Of a DNA stretch of 64,000 nt, positions 52,207 through 61,784 are shown in pieces. Under the pieces are notes generated by a model. It did not search any database. It saw only the letters and a program-made list of their open reading frames with translations, and was not told where the DNA came from. Source of the DNA: Pseudomonas helvetica (GTDB lineage: Bacteria > Pseudomonadota > Gammaproteobacteria > Pseudomonadales > Pseudomonadaceae). The number at the start of each line of letters is the position of its first letter. Position 1 is the first letter of the stretch. Location: the NCBI RefSeq assembly GCF_039908645.1, contig NZ_CP150917.1, positions 1,708,501 through 1,772,500 of the forward strand, given 5' to 3'. A program made the position numbers and the translations under genes.

Positions 52207-54039
52207 TCAATCGATGCCGACAAACCCACCGGTCTGGTGCTGCCACAGCCGCGCATACAACCCGCCATGGGCCAACAGTTCGGCATGGCTGCCGGTTTCG
52301 GCGATGTGGCCTTTTTCCAGCACCACCAGGCGATCCATCCGCGCGATGGTCGAGAGTCGGTGAGCGATGGCAATCACGGTCTTGCCCTGCATCAGGGTTT
52401 CCAGGCTTTCCTGAATCGCCGCTTCGACTTCCGAGTCCAGCGCCGAGGTCGCTTCGTCCATGATCAGGATCGGCGCGTCCTTGAGCAGCACTCGGGCGAT
52501 AGCGATCCGTTGGCGTTGGCCGCCAGAGAGTTTCACCCCACGTTCACCGACATGAGCATCGAAACCGGTGCGGCCTTCGGCATCCGATAGCAACGGGATG
52601 AACTCGTCGGCGCGGGCCTTGCGGACTGCTTCCCAGAGTTCTTCGTCGGTGGCGTCGGGTTTGCCGTAAAGCAAATTGTCACGGATCGAACGGTGCAGCA
52701 GCGAGGTGTCCTGAGTGATCATGCCGATCCGCTCGCGCAGGCTTTCCTGGGCCACGCTGGCGATGTTCTGCCCATCGACCAGGATCTGCCCGCTCTGCAG
52801 GTCGTAGAGGCGCAGCAGGAGATTGACCAGGGTCGATTTGCCAGCACCTGAAGGGCCGATCAAACCGATTTTTTCACCGGGTTTGATGATCAGGTTGAGG
52901 TCGTCGATGATTCCGCTTTTTTTGCCATAGTGAAACGTCACGTGTTCGAAACGCACTTCGCCACGGGCCACTTCCAGGCGCGGTGCCGGTACGCGGTCGG
53001 TGACGCTGATCGGTTGGGCGATGGTTTGCAGGCCGTCCTGGACCATCCCGATGTTTTCGAAGATGCCGTTGACCACCCACATGATCCAGCCCGACATGTT
53101 GACGATGCGGATCACCAGGCCGGTGGCCAGGGCAATGGCACCCACCGAAATCAGCGACTGGGTCCACAGCCACAGCGCAAGGCTTGTGGTGCCGACGATC
53201 AGCAGGCCGTTCATGCTGGTGATGACCACGTCCATGCTGGTGACGACGCGGCCGGCCAGTTGGGATTTTTCAGTTTGTTCTGCGATGGCTTCGCGGGCGT
53301 ATTGCTGTTCGAAGTTGGTGTGGGCGAAGAGCTTCAGCGTGGTGATGTTGGTGTAGCCGTCGACGATCCGGCCCATGAGTTTGGAGCGCGCATCGGAGGA
53401 CACCACCGAACGTTCCTTGACCCGTGGCACGAAGTAGCACAGTGCGCCGATGTAGCAGGCGATCCAGGTCAGCAGCGGGATCATCAGGCGCCAGTCGGCT
53501 TCGGCGAACAGCACCAGCGAGCTGATCGCGTAGATCAGCACATGCCATAACGCGTCGACGGCTTGCACCGCCGAGTCGCGCAGGGAGTTGCCGGTCTGCA
53601 TGATCCGTTGAGCGATGCGTCCGGCGAAATCGTTCTGGAAAAAATTTAGGCTCTGTTTGAGCACGTAACTGTGGTTTTGCCAGCGAATCATGCTGGTCAT
53701 GCCGGGGCTCAGGGTTTGATGCACCAGCAGGTCATGCAAGCCGACGAATATCGGCCGCAGAAAAAGTGCGACCACCGCCATCCAGGCCAGCTCGACGCCG
53801 TGGATTTTGAAGAAGTCTACGTTTGGCGTGCCTTGGGCCAAATCGATGATTCGACTCAGGTAACTGAACAGCGCCACTTCGATCAGCGCGCCGATCAAAC
53901 CGACGACCAACAGCGCGGCAAAACTCGGCCAGACCTGACGCAAATAATAGGTATAGAAGGGGAGAACCCGGCTCGGCGGAGCCGCCGTCGGGGCGTCACG
54001 GAAAATATCGATCAGTTTTTCGAAACGACGATAGAGCAT
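52207..54039 (-). CDS. ABC transporter, fused permease and ATPase (MsbA-like)
   Basis: A 610-residue half-transporter exporter. Six membrane helices occupy roughly residues 35-330 and the nucleotide-binding domain about 360-600. Walker A is GLIGPSGAGKSTLVNLL, the Q loop is in GMITQDTSLLHRS, the signature is LSGGQRQRIAIARVL, Walker B is ILIMDEATSALD and the H loop is IAHRLSTI. It would work as a homodimer or with another half-transporter; the substrate is unknown. It lies 87 bases after ppiA on the same strand. Confidence 0.92.
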   Translation of the reverse strand: MLYRRFEKLIDIFRDAPTAAPPSRVLPFYTYYLRQVWPSFAALLVVGLIGALIEVALFSYLSRIIDLAQGTPNVDFFKIHGVELAWMAVVALFLRPIFVGLHDLLVHQTLSPGMTSMIRWQNHSYVLKQSLNFFQNDFAGRIAQRIMQTGNSLRDSAVQAVDALWHVLIYAISSLVLFAEADWRLMIPLLTWIACYIGALCYFVPRVKERSVVSSDARSKLMGRIVDGYTNITTLKLFAHTNFEQQYAREAIAEQTEKSQLAGRVVTSMDVVITSMNGLLIVGTTSLALWLWTQSLISVGAIALATGLVIRIVNMSGWIMWVVNGIFENIGMVQDGLQTIAQPISVTDRVPAPRLEVARGEVRFEHVTFHYGKKSGIIDDLNLIIKPGEKIGLIGPSGAGKSTLVNLLLRLYDLQSGQILVDGQNIASVAQESLRERIGMITQDTSLLHRSIRDNLLYGKPDATDEELWEAVRKARADEFIPLLSDAEGRTGFDAHVGERGVKLSGGQRQRIAIARVLLKDAPILIMDEATSALDSEVEAAIQESLETLMQGKTVIAIAHRLSTIARMDRLVVLEKGHIAETGSHAELLAHGGLYARLWQHQTGGFVGID

Positions 54040-54126
54040 CAGATAAACGCCCGCGTACGGGCTCTCCTTTTTTCGATGCGAGCGGCGCGGTGATACACCG
54101 CTGCCGCTCAGGACGCCTTATGCAGT

Positions 54127-54681
54127 TTAGTCGATGCGCTTGGCCGACTTGATCAGCACCGGGTCGATGGGCACATTCTGCATGCCTTGTTTGGTGGTGG
54201 TTGGCGAGTTGACGATGATGTCGACGACGTCCATGCCTTTCACGACTTTGGCGAACACTGCGTAACCAGCATCGCGGCCCGGGTCGAGGAAGTCGTTGTC
54301 CTTGACGTTGATGAAGAACTGGCTGGTGGCCGAATCCGGATCGGAAGTGCGCGCCATCGACAGGGTGCCACGCACGTTATGCAGGCCGTTGCTGGCTTCG
54401 TTCTTGATCGGTGCATCGGTAGGCTTCTGTTGCATCGACGTCGTGAAGCCGCCGCCCTGAGCCATGAAACCCGGAATCACGCGGTGGAAAATGGTGTTGT
54501 TGTAGAAACCCTTGTCGACGTAAGCGAGAAAGTTTTTGCTACTGATCGGCGCCTTGACCGGGTCCAGTTCGATTTCAATCTGGCCGTTGGTCGTTTCCAG
54601 CAGCACGTGCGGTGCCGGGGCGGCCATCAGGTTGGCGGCGAACAATACTACGCCTGTGGCTAGGGCGATTTTTTTCAGCAT
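54127..54681 (-). CDS. ppiA: Periplasmic peptidyl-prolyl cis-trans isomerase A (cyclophilin)
   Basis: A 184-residue cyclophilin with a Sec signal ([17 protein letters not shown], cleavage before APAPHV). The active-site block [16 protein letters not shown] carries the conserved Arg, and [19 protein letters not shown] and [16 protein letters not shown] follow. It speeds folding at proline bonds in the periplasm. It begins three bases after the hydrolase gene, so LysR-hydrolase-ppiA form one minus-strand unit. Confidence 0.93.
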   Translation of the reverse strand: MLKKIALATGVVLFAANLMAAPAPHVLLETTNGQIEIELDPVKAPISSKNFLAYVDKGFYNNTIFHRVIPGFMAQGGGFTTSMQQKPTDAPIKNEASNGLHNVRGTLSMARTSDPDSATSQFFINVKDNDFLDPGRDAGYAVFAKVVKGMDVVDIIVNSPTTTKQGMQNVPIDPVLIKSAKRID

Positions 54682-54684
54682 GGG

Positions 54685-55488
54685 TCAGTGATCCTGAGTA
54701 GTGGTGTCGACTGCGGTTAGAAATTCAAGCAGGGTTTGGTTGAAACGGTGTGGCTGGTCCAATGGCGTTGCGTGGCGTGAATCTTCGATCACCACCAACT
54801 GCGCATCGGGCAGCAGTTTTACATAGGCTTCTTTCAGTGCCACCGGCGTGTAGTCGCGGTCGGCGCTGACGATCAGGGTTGGACAGGTGACTTTCGCCAG
54901 TCGTTCCTGAACTCCCCAACCAACAATGGCATTGAAGCTGGCGAGATAAGCACGTTTGTCGTTTTTTGCCCAGCGCTCGGCCATTTTATGCCGCAGCTCG
55001 GCCTGTTCGGGTTTGGGAAACAGCTTGCCGCCCAGAGCCGTGCCGATGGTGCGCATACTGAGGAGGTGCATCAGGCTCCAGCGCTTGAACCACTGCCAGT
55101 AATCATTCGTCGTGCGGACTTTGACCTCGGGGGCGCTGTTGACGATGCACAGGCTTTTAAGCAGCGAGGGTTGGTCCACCGCCAGCTGAAAGCCGATCAT
55201 CCCGCCCATGGACAACCCGACCAGATGCGCCGGGCCGAGCTTCAGGTGTTCGATCAACGCGACCAGGTCGGCGCTGAAACCGGCAATGCTGTAGCGCTCG
55301 TGGGGTTTGTCGGAGCGACCGTGGCCGCGTACATCCGTGACGATCACCCGGTAACGGGTCGAGAGTTCCGGGATCTGTTTTTCCCAGTCCAGCGTGCTCG
55401 AGCCCAGCCCGTGAACCAGCAGCAGCGGCGTGCCGTGGCCATATTCCTCGTAGTGCAAGGTGCAACCTTCATGTTCGAAATAGGCCAT
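54685..55488 (-). CDS. Alpha/beta-fold hydrolase
   Basis: A 267-residue hydrolase: oxyanion loop LLVHGLGSSTLDW, nucleophile elbow LVGLSMGGMIGF (Ser near residue 95), acid in SADRDYTPV and His in EDSRHATPLDQP complete the triad. Wording resembles 3-oxoadipate enol-lactonase or esterase-type members, but no aromatic-pathway neighbours support a specific reaction. An AAGGAG site precedes the ATG; it lies 14 bases after the LysR gene. Confidence 0.88.
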   Translation of the reverse strand: MAYFEHEGCTLHYEEYGHGTPLLLVHGLGSSTLDWEKQIPELSTRYRVIVTDVRGHGRSDKPHERYSIAGFSADLVALIEHLKLGPAHLVGLSMGGMIGFQLAVDQPSLLKSLCIVNSAPEVKVRTTNDYWQWFKRWSLMHLLSMRTIGTALGGKLFPKPEQAELRHKMAERWAKNDKRAYLASFNAIVGWGVQERLAKVTCPTLIVSADRDYTPVALKEAYVKLLPDAQLVVIEDSRHATPLDQPHRFNQTLLEFLTAVDTTTQDH

Positions 55489-55502
55489 CGCGCAACTCCT
55501 TG

Positions 55503-56426
55503 TCAGGCTTGTTCCGGGGCCGCGAACGGCGCATCCAGCGGTGCGGTGTCGAAGGTGCGCAGCAACTCGATGAGAATCTGCGTCGCCGGGCCCAAGGGTT
55601 TGTCCTTGTTCGAATACAGATAGAAGCTCGGGTTTCGACTGCCGCCCTGATCCAACGGTAGCAGTTTGAGCGTACCTTCCTTCAGTTCCCGCTCAATCAT
55701 GTGCCGGGGCAACCAGGCGAAGCCCAGGCCGCTGCTGACAAAGGTTGCGGCGGTGGCGAGGCTGCCGACGGTCCAGCGCTGTTCAGCGCCGAGCCAGCCG
55801 ACATCGCGCGGTTGCTGCCGACCGGAGTCGCGGATCACCACTTGCATCTGGGTTTCCAGATCCTGGAAATTCAGTTCGCGGTTCAGACGATGCAGCGGGT
55901 GTTCGGGGTGGGCCACGGCCACAAACTCTACGTCGCTCAATTCCGCGCCCAGGTAACCGGGAATGCTGAGACCGGTGATGGCCAGGTCGGCTACGCCTTC
56001 GAGCAAGACTTCCTCGACTCCGGACAATACTTCTTCACGCAGACGCACCCGGCAGCCGCGGCTTTGCGGCATGAACGCGGTCAAGGCGCGGACGAGGCGG
56101 GCGCTCGGGTAAGCGGCGTCGACCACCAGCCGCACTTCCGCCTCCCAGCCTTGCTCCATATGGTGCGCCAGATCTTCTAGCTGACTGGCCTGTTTGACCA
56201 GTTGTCGCGAGCGGCGCAGCAGCACGCCGCCGGCTTCGGTCAGCACTGCCTTACGGCCGTCGATGCGCAACAGCGGCACACCGAGCTGGTCCTGCATGCG
56301 TGCGACGGTATAGCTGACGGAGGACTGCGAACGGTGCAGCACTTCGGCGGCCTGGGCGAAACCACCGTGGTCGACCACGGCCTGTAGTGTTCGCCATTGA
56401 TCAAGGGTCACGCGGGGCGCTTTCAT
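55503..56426 (-). CDS. LysR-family regulator
   Basis: A 307-residue LysR protein with the helix-turn-helix LQAVVDHGGFAQAAEVLHRSQSSVSY and an effector domain. The ATG at 56426 follows a GAGGAGC site. It heads the minus-strand unit with the hydrolase gene and diverges from a small secreted-protein gene. Likely targets are these neighbours or azoR further right; this is inferred from position. Confidence 0.9.
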   Translation of the reverse strand: MKAPRVTLDQWRTLQAVVDHGGFAQAAEVLHRSQSSVSYTVARMQDQLGVPLLRIDGRKAVLTEAGGVLLRRSRQLVKQASQLEDLAHHMEQGWEAEVRLVVDAAYPSARLVRALTAFMPQSRGCRVRLREEVLSGVEEVLLEGVADLAITGLSIPGYLGAELSDVEFVAVAHPEHPLHRLNRELNFQDLETQMQVVIRDSGRQQPRDVGWLGAEQRWTVGSLATAATFVSSGLGFAWLPRHMIERELKEGTLKLLPLDQGGSRNPSFYLYSNKDKPLGPATQILIELLRTFDTAPLDAPFAAPEQA

Positions 56427-56475
56427 GATGAGCTCCTCTTGTCCTAAGCTGGCAGCTTCCATTGGAGGCTGCCGA

Positions 56476-56790
56476 ATGAAAAAAATCTGTTGTGTGGTGC
56501 TGGCGATGTTGCCGCTGACCGCGTTTGCCTACCCCATTGATGTACAAAAACAACTCAACGGCCTGAAAATCGACTACACCACCCATGACACCGCTCGCGA
56601 CATGGGCGCCATTACGCTGAACAACTCCAGCGGTAAAGCCGTCGAATGCACGGTGGCATTTCGCAATGGCCCGGAATTACCGCGTACTCGCCGCGTGAGC
56701 CTGGAGGCAGGCAAAAGCGCCGACCTCTCGGCCAGGTTCAACCGTGAAATCATCAAGCTGTACATCACCCTGACCTGCAAACCCAAATAG
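56476..56790 (+). CDS. Small exported protein of unknown function
   Basis: A 104-residue protein with a signal peptide (KKICCVVLAMLPLTAFA, cleavage before YPIDVQ). A beta-rich mature domain contains GAITLNNSSGKAVECTVAFRNGPE, RRVSLEAGKSADLSARF and the closing YITLTCKPK, with two Cys that could form a disulfide. A GGAGG site precedes the ATG. No known enzyme motif. It is divergent from the LysR gene. Confidence 0.75.
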   Translation: MKKICCVVLAMLPLTAFAYPIDVQKQLNGLKIDYTTHDTARDMGAITLNNSSGKAVECTVAFRNGPELPRTRRVSLEAGKSADLSARFNREIIKLYITLTCKPK

Positions 56791-56938
56791 GGTCGTTGCA
56801 CCAGCGGGGCAGATACGCTCCGCTTATAAACGAATTTATTGATGGTTTATAGCAGTTATTTGTGCTTTTTCATCGATACAACACTGTTTAATCTCCACTC
56901 CATCGACTTACAGCATTCACCGATGGAGGCTACATCCC

Positions 56939-57538
56939 ATGTCCCGCGTTCTGATCATCGAAAGCAGTGCCCGCCAGCAAGACTCGGTATCGCGTCAGCT
57001 GACCCAAACCTTCATCAGTCAATGGAAAGCCGCACACCCGGCCGACCAGATCACCGTTCGTGACCTGGCGACCCATCCGGTTCCACACCTGGATGCCAAC
57101 CTGCTGGGCGGCTGGATGAAACCTGCCGAGCAACGCAACGAAACCGAACAGTCGTCGCTGGAGCGCTCCAACCAGTTGACCGACGAATTGCTGGCTGCCG
57201 ACGTCTTGGTCATGGCCGCACCGATGTACAACTTCGCAATCCCCAGCACCCTCAAAGCCTGGCTCGACCACGTGCTGCGTGCCGGTGTGACCTTCAAGTA
57301 CACCGAAACCGGCCCGCAAGGTCTGCTCAGCGGCAAGCGTGCTTATGTGTTGACCGCTCGCGGTGGCATCTACGCCGGTAGCACCTCCGATCACCAGGAA
57401 CCGTACCTGCGTCAGGTCATGGCGTTCATCGGCATCCACGACGTCACCTTTATTCACGCCGAAGGCATGAACCTGGGCGGTGACTTCCACGAAAAAGGTC
57501 TGAACCAGGCCAACGCCAAGCTTGCCCAGGTCGCCTGA
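56939..57538 (+). CDS. azoR: FMN-dependent NADH azoreductase
   Basis: A 199-residue flavodoxin-like homodimeric quinone/azo reductase. The FMN phosphate loop SSARQQDSVSRQL, the flavin-binding APMYNFAIPSTLKAWLDHVLRAG and TARGGIYAGS follow the AzoR pattern. A GGAGG site precedes the ATG. The AT-rich 148-base upstream region (56800-56930) probably holds its promoter. It reduces quinones and azo bonds with NADH, relieving thiol or electrophile stress. Confidence 0.92.
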   Translation: MSRVLIIESSARQQDSVSRQLTQTFISQWKAAHPADQITVRDLATHPVPHLDANLLGGWMKPAEQRNETEQSSLERSNQLTDELLAADVLVMAAPMYNFAIPSTLKAWLDHVLRAGVTFKYTETGPQGLLSGKRAYVLTARGGIYAGSTSDHQEPYLRQVMAFIGIHDVTFIHAEGMNLGGDFHEKGLNQANAKLAQVA

Positions 57539-57645
57539 GCCGTTAATCGCCAGATAATCACCTGATGGTTAAGTAGCTCCCGCACCTCCTTCAAGCCGGT
57601 TCGCGCATCGAACCTCCCTTTGCACTTGTTGCTCATGAGTGCTCT

Positions 57646-57684
57646 AGCCCGATTGAACGCTTTAGCGAGATCGGGCTTTTTTTT
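57646..57684 (+). terminator. Rho-independent terminator after azoR
   Basis: AGCCCGAT pairs with ATCGGGCT across a 16-base loop that itself contains CGCTTTAGCG, followed by a run of eight T. It lies about 110 bases after the azoR stop. Confidence 0.85.
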
Positions 57685-57767
57685 GCCTGCGATTTTGTGT
57701 AGTGGCTGACTGTTCGCGATAACCGGCAAAACCCGCTATCGTCGCCGCCATTCGAAACGAGGCGAGC

Positions 57768-58637
57768 ATGGGCTATCTACTTTTTGTCACGCTGATCCAG
57801 GCGTTTTCCTTCAGTTTGATCGGTGAATACCTGGCCGGTCATGTCGACAGCTATTTCGCGGTGCTGGTGCGGGTGTTGCTGGCCGGGCTGGTGTTCATCC
57901 CGCTGACCCGCTGGCGCTCGGTGGAACCGGCGTTCATGCGCGGCATGCTGTTGATCGGCGCGCTGCAGTTCGGCGTGACCTACGTCTGTCTGTACCTGAG
58001 CTTCCGCGTACTGACCGTGCCGGAAGTCCTGCTGTTCACCATTCTCACGCCATTGCATGTGACGCTGATTGAAGACGCGCTGAACCGACGCTTCAACCCG
58101 TGGGCGCTGATTGCCGCACTGGTGGCGGTCGCAGGCGCGGCGGTGATTCGCTACGACCGGATCAACCCGGACTTCTTCATGGGGTTCCTGCTGCTGCAAC
58201 TGGCCAACTTCACCTACGCCGCAGGCCAGGTGCTGTACAAACATCTGGTGGCGCGCCATCCGAGCGACCTGCCGCATTATCGGCGCTTCGGTTACTTTTA
58301 CCTCGGCGCGCTGGCCGTGGCCCTGCCGGCGTTTCTGCTGTTCGGCAAACAGAACTTCCTGCCGGAAGCACCCTTGCAGTGGGGCGTGCTGGTGTTCCTC
58401 GGACTGGTGTCCACCGCGTTGGGCCTGTACTGGTGGAACAAAGGGGCGTGTCTGGTCAATGGCGGGACACTGGCAGTGATGAACAACCTGCACGTGCCGG
58501 TGGGGCTGCTGATCAACTTGCTGATCTGGAATCAGCATGAAGCGCTGGGGCGGTTGTTCCTGGGCGGCTCGGTGATACTGGCGGCGGTGTGGATTAGTCG
58601 GTTGGGTATAAGATCCATTGAGGTCCGCTCTTCGTAG
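57768..58637 (+). CDS. EamA/DMT-family transporter
   Basis: A 289-residue, 10-helix transporter of the carboxylate/amino acid/amine subgroup: SFSLIGEYLAGHVDSYFAVLVRVLLAGLVF at the start, LFTILTPLHVTLIEDAL in the middle, and GLYWWNKGACLVNGGTLAVMNNLHVPVG in the second repeat. A GAGGCGAGC site precedes the ATG. The stop codon TAG falls inside the first bases of a REP doublet (58634), so the last residues may have changed when that repeat arrived. Confidence 0.88.
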   Translation: MGYLLFVTLIQAFSFSLIGEYLAGHVDSYFAVLVRVLLAGLVFIPLTRWRSVEPAFMRGMLLIGALQFGVTYVCLYLSFRVLTVPEVLLFTILTPLHVTLIEDALNRRFNPWALIAALVAVAGAAVIRYDRINPDFFMGFLLLQLANFTYAAGQVLYKHLVARHPSDLPHYRRFGYFYLGALAVALPAFLLFGKQNFLPEAPLQWGVLVFLGLVSTALGLYWWNKGACLVNGGTLAVMNNLHVPVGLLINLLIWNQHEALGRLFLGGSVILAAVWISRLGIRSIEVRSS

Positions 58638-58721
58638 GCGCAAGGCTTGCCCGCGATGCAGGCACCGCGGTCTGTCAAATACACCGCGTTATCGTTCATC
58701 GCGAGCAAGCTTTGCTCCTAC
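58634..58721. repeat. REPIN-like repeat (GTAGGAGC class)
   Basis: GTAGGCGCAAGGCTTGCCCGCGATG at the left and CATCGCGAGCAAGCTTTGCTCCTAC at the right are imperfect complements around about 38 bases. It supplies the stop codon of the upstream transporter gene and lies before the convergent MscS gene. Confidence 0.8.
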
Positions 58722-58735
58722 AACGGCATAGGCAA

Positions 58736-60034
58736 TTACATCGAGCGTTTTTCTGGCTCGGGGATGTGGCTGGCGCCGAGTACTGCCGGGAGTAATCCGG
58801 CCCTGAGATCCCCGCCGCTCGGTTGCTGATACAGGCTCAAGCCAAACTCCGGCAGCACCGCCAGCAGATAATCGAAGATATCGCCCTGGATCCGCTCGTA
58901 GTCGGCCCACGCCGTGGTGCGGGTGAAGCAATAGATTTCCAGTGGCACGCCCTGAGCAGTGGTTTGCATCTGGCGGACCATGCAGGTCATGTTCGGTTGA
59001 ATTTCCGGATGGCTCTTCAAATACGCCAACGCATAAGCGCGAAAGGTTCCAATGTTGGTCATCCGTCGACGGTTGGCCGACATCGCCGCGACGTTGCCTT
59101 GGGCCTCGTTCCAGCTCTTGAGCTCGGCCTGCTTGCGGCTGATGTAATCGGTGAGCAAGCGCACCTGGGTCAACTTCTGTTCTTCATCGTCATGGATGAA
59201 GCGCACGCCACTGGCGTCGATGAACAGGCTGCGCTTGATCCGTCGGCCGCCTGACTGCTGCATGCCGCGCCAGTTCTTGAACGACTCGGACATCAAGCGC
59301 CAGGTCGGGATCGAGACGATGGTCTTGTCGAAATTCTGTACTTTGACCGTGTGCAGGGTGATATCCACCACGTCACCGTCGGCGCCCACTTGTGGCATTT
59401 CGATCCAGTCGCCAACCCGTAGCATGTCATTGCTGGTCAGCTGCACGCTGGCGACGAACGACAGCAGGGTGTCCTTGTAGACCAACAGAATCACCGCCGA
59501 CATGGCGCCCAGACCCGACAGCAGCAACAGCGGCGAACGGTCGATCAGGGTCGCGACGATGATGATCGCGCCAAACACGAACAGCACCATTTTCGCCAAC
59601 TGCACGTAGCCTTTGATCGAGCGCGTGCGGGCATGTTCGGTGCGTGCGTAGATGTCCAGCATGGCGTTGAGCAGGGCGCTCAGGGCCAGCACCAAGAACA
59701 GAATGGTGAAGGACAGGGCAACGTTGCCGAGGAAGTTTTGAATGGTTTTGCTCAGTTCCGGCACCAGGTTCAAACCGAACTGGATCACCAGCGACGGGGT
59801 CATTTGCGCCAGGCGATGGAACACCTTGTTCTGGAACAAATCGTTGAACCACTGCATCGCCGGTTGCCGGCCAAGCAATTTGACGGCGTGCAGCACCACA
59901 TAACGCGCCACTCGTCCGAGCAGCAAGGCGATCACCAACAACACCATCAGCGCCAGGCTGGAATGCAGAAGCGGGTGCTGGTCGAGAGCGCCCCAAAGGT
60001 CTTGGGTATTGAGCCAGAGCTGTTTGAGATCCAT
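58736..60034 (-). CDS. Mechanosensitive channel of the MscS family, YbdG-like
   Basis: A 432-residue inner-membrane channel. Four or five membrane helices lie in the first 190 residues. The pore helix/beta-domain junction SGLGAMSAVILLVYKDTLLSFVASVQLTSNDMLRVGDWIE follows, then VDITLHTVKVQNFDKTIVSIPT of the beta domain and a cytoplasmic alpha/beta tail with an insert like that of YbdG (MscM). It would relieve osmotic downshock or set a threshold for other channels. Confidence 0.88.
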   Translation of the reverse strand: MDLKQLWLNTQDLWGALDQHPLLHSSLALMVLLVIALLLGRVARYVVLHAVKLLGRQPAMQWFNDLFQNKVFHRLAQMTPSLVIQFGLNLVPELSKTIQNFLGNVALSFTILFLVLALSALLNAMLDIYARTEHARTRSIKGYVQLAKMVLFVFGAIIIVATLIDRSPLLLLSGLGAMSAVILLVYKDTLLSFVASVQLTSNDMLRVGDWIEMPQVGADGDVVDITLHTVKVQNFDKTIVSIPTWRLMSESFKNWRGMQQSGGRRIKRSLFIDASGVRFIHDDEEQKLTQVRLLTDYISRKQAELKSWNEAQGNVAAMSANRRRMTNIGTFRAYALAYLKSHPEIQPNMTCMVRQMQTTAQGVPLEIYCFTRTTAWADYERIQGDIFDYLLAVLPEFGLSLYQQPSGGDLRAGLLPAVLGASHIPEPEKRSM

Positions 60035-60227
60035 GGGTTAAAACGATTCTTCTGTGGGACGAGAGGGGGTGATTAGAGCATTTAAGACGCATCGAGTTAC
60101 GTTCAGGGACAAATCCGCTAACAAAATCGCCATTGTTTGCGTCCGATTGCATAAAGAAACTCGGCCTTCGCGCTCGAAACCGTTACCCTATGCAGCTGAT
60201 TTTTTGTATTTCTTCGAGGTAGCACCC

Positions 60228-61574
60228 GTGTTTTCCCAATTCGCCCTGCACGAACGCCTGCTCAAAGCCGTGGCCGAGCTTAAATTTGTCGAGCCAACGC
60301 CAGTGCAAGCAGCGGCTATCCCGCTCGCGCTCCAAGGGCGTGACCTGCGGGTGACTGCGCAAACCGGTAGCGGCAAAACCGCTGCATTCGTATTGCCGAT
60401 CCTCAACCGTTTGATCGGCCCGGCCAAAGTCCGCGTCAGCATCAAAACCCTGATCCTGCTGCCGACCCGCGAGCTGGCCCAGCAGACCATCAAGGAAGTT
60501 GAGCGCTTCGCACAGTTCACGTTCATCAAGTCCGGCCTGATCACCGGCGGTGAAGACTTCAAGGTCCAGGCCGCCATGTTGCGCAAGGTGCCGGACATCC
60601 TGATCGGTACTCCGGGCCGGATGATCGAGCAACTGAACGCCGGCAACCTCGACTTGAAAGAAGTTGAAGTGCTGGTGCTCGACGAAGCCGACCGCATGCT
60701 CGACATGGGTTTTGCCGAAGACGTACAGCGTCTGGTCGACGAGTGCACCAACCGTCAGCAGACCATGCTGTTCTCCGCCACCACCGGCGGTTCGGGCCTG
60801 CGCGAGATGATCGCCAAGGTCCTGAACAACCCTGAGCACTTGCAGCTCAATGCCGTCAGCCAGTTGAACGACACCACCCGTCAGCAAATCATCACCGCTG
60901 ACCACAACCAGCACAAAGAACAGATTGTTAACTGGTTGCTGGCCAACGAGACCTACCAGAAGGCCATCGTCTTCACCAACACCCGAGCCATGGCCGACCG
61001 TATCTACGGCCGTCTGGTGGCGCAGGAGTACAAGGCGTTCGTCTTGCACGGTGAGAAAGACCAGAAGGATCGCAAACTGGCGATCGACCGTCTGAAGCAG
61101 GGCGGGGTCAAGATCCTCGTCGCCACCGACGTTGCCGCTCGCGGCCTCGACGTGGAAGGCCTGGACCTGGTGATCAACTTCGACATGCCGCGCAGCGGCG
61201 ACGAATACGTTCACCGTATCGGTCGTACCGGGCGTGCCGGCAACGATGGCCTGGCCATCTCGCTGATCTGCCATGGCGACTGGAACCTGATGTCGAGCAT
61301 CGAGCGCTACCTCAAGCAGAGCTTCGAGCGCCGCACCATCAAGGAAGTCAAAGGCACCTACGGCGGACCGAAAAAGGTCAAGGCCTCGGGCAAAGCCGTT
61401 GGCGTGAAGAAGAAAAAGGTCGACGCCAAAGGCGACAAGAAAAAGACCGGCGCCAAGGCCCCGACGAAACGCAAGATCGCCAACCGCCCGAAGACCGACG
61501 CCCTGTCGCTGGTCAGCAAGGACGGCATGGCGCCGCTCAAGCGCCGCAAGCCAGAAGCGCCAGCCGCTGAATAA
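60228..61574 (+). CDS. DEAD-box ATP-dependent RNA helicase
   Basis: A 448-residue helicase starting at GTG after a GAGGT site: the Q motif PTPVQAAAIPLALQGRD, Walker A AQTGSGKTAAF, PTRELA, TPGR, the DEAD box VLDEADRMLDMGF, SAT, and HRIGRTGRAG (motif VI) are all present. A Lys-rich basic tail from about residue 375 (KKVKASGKAVGVKKKK...) would bind RNA. The open frame extends 58 codons upstream, but the family N-terminus starts here. RhlE/RhlB-type roles in RNA decay or ribosome assembly are likely. Confidence 0.92.
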   Translation: MFSQFALHERLLKAVAELKFVEPTPVQAAAIPLALQGRDLRVTAQTGSGKTAAFVLPILNRLIGPAKVRVSIKTLILLPTRELAQQTIKEVERFAQFTFIKSGLITGGEDFKVQAAMLRKVPDILIGTPGRMIEQLNAGNLDLKEVEVLVLDEADRMLDMGFAEDVQRLVDECTNRQQTMLFSATTGGSGLREMIAKVLNNPEHLQLNAVSQLNDTTRQQIITADHNQHKEQIVNWLLANETYQKAIVFTNTRAMADRIYGRLVAQEYKAFVLHGEKDQKDRKLAIDRLKQGGVKILVATDVAARGLDVEGLDLVINFDMPRSGDEYVHRIGRTGRAGNDGLAISLICHGDWNLMSSIERYLKQSFERRTIKEVKGTYGGPKKVKASGKAVGVKKKKVDAKGDKKKTGAKAPTKRKIANRPKTDALSLVSKDGMAPLKRRKPEAPAAE

Positions 61575-61593
61575 CGCGCCTTGGCGATCCCAC

Positions 61594-61622
61594 AAAAAAC
61601 CCGGACAGTGTCCGGGTTTTTT
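61594..61622 (+). terminator. Rho-independent terminator after the helicase
   Basis: AACCCGGACA and TGTCCGGGTT form a 10-base stem flanked by A and T runs, so it could work in both directions. It lies 20 bases after the helicase stop. Confidence 0.9.
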
Positions 61623-61784
61623 CATTTTTGGCCTATAGCGATCTTGAGGTCGAACCTGAGTCAGCGCCATCAGGAGTCATGTATGAGCCAGTCAAGCACA
61701 TACTGTGCTTGTTGACGTCAAGAGGATGCCAACTTAACATCGCGCCGCCATATGGATATCACTTGTCGTTTCGAGGGATCGAAC

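Noticed and set aside
57454..57729. A 91-codon minus-strand frame after azoR with KGRFDARTGLKEVRELL
   Set aside because: It overlaps the azoR 3' end and terminator and has no ribosome site. The sequence looked somewhat protein-like but could not be tied to any family.
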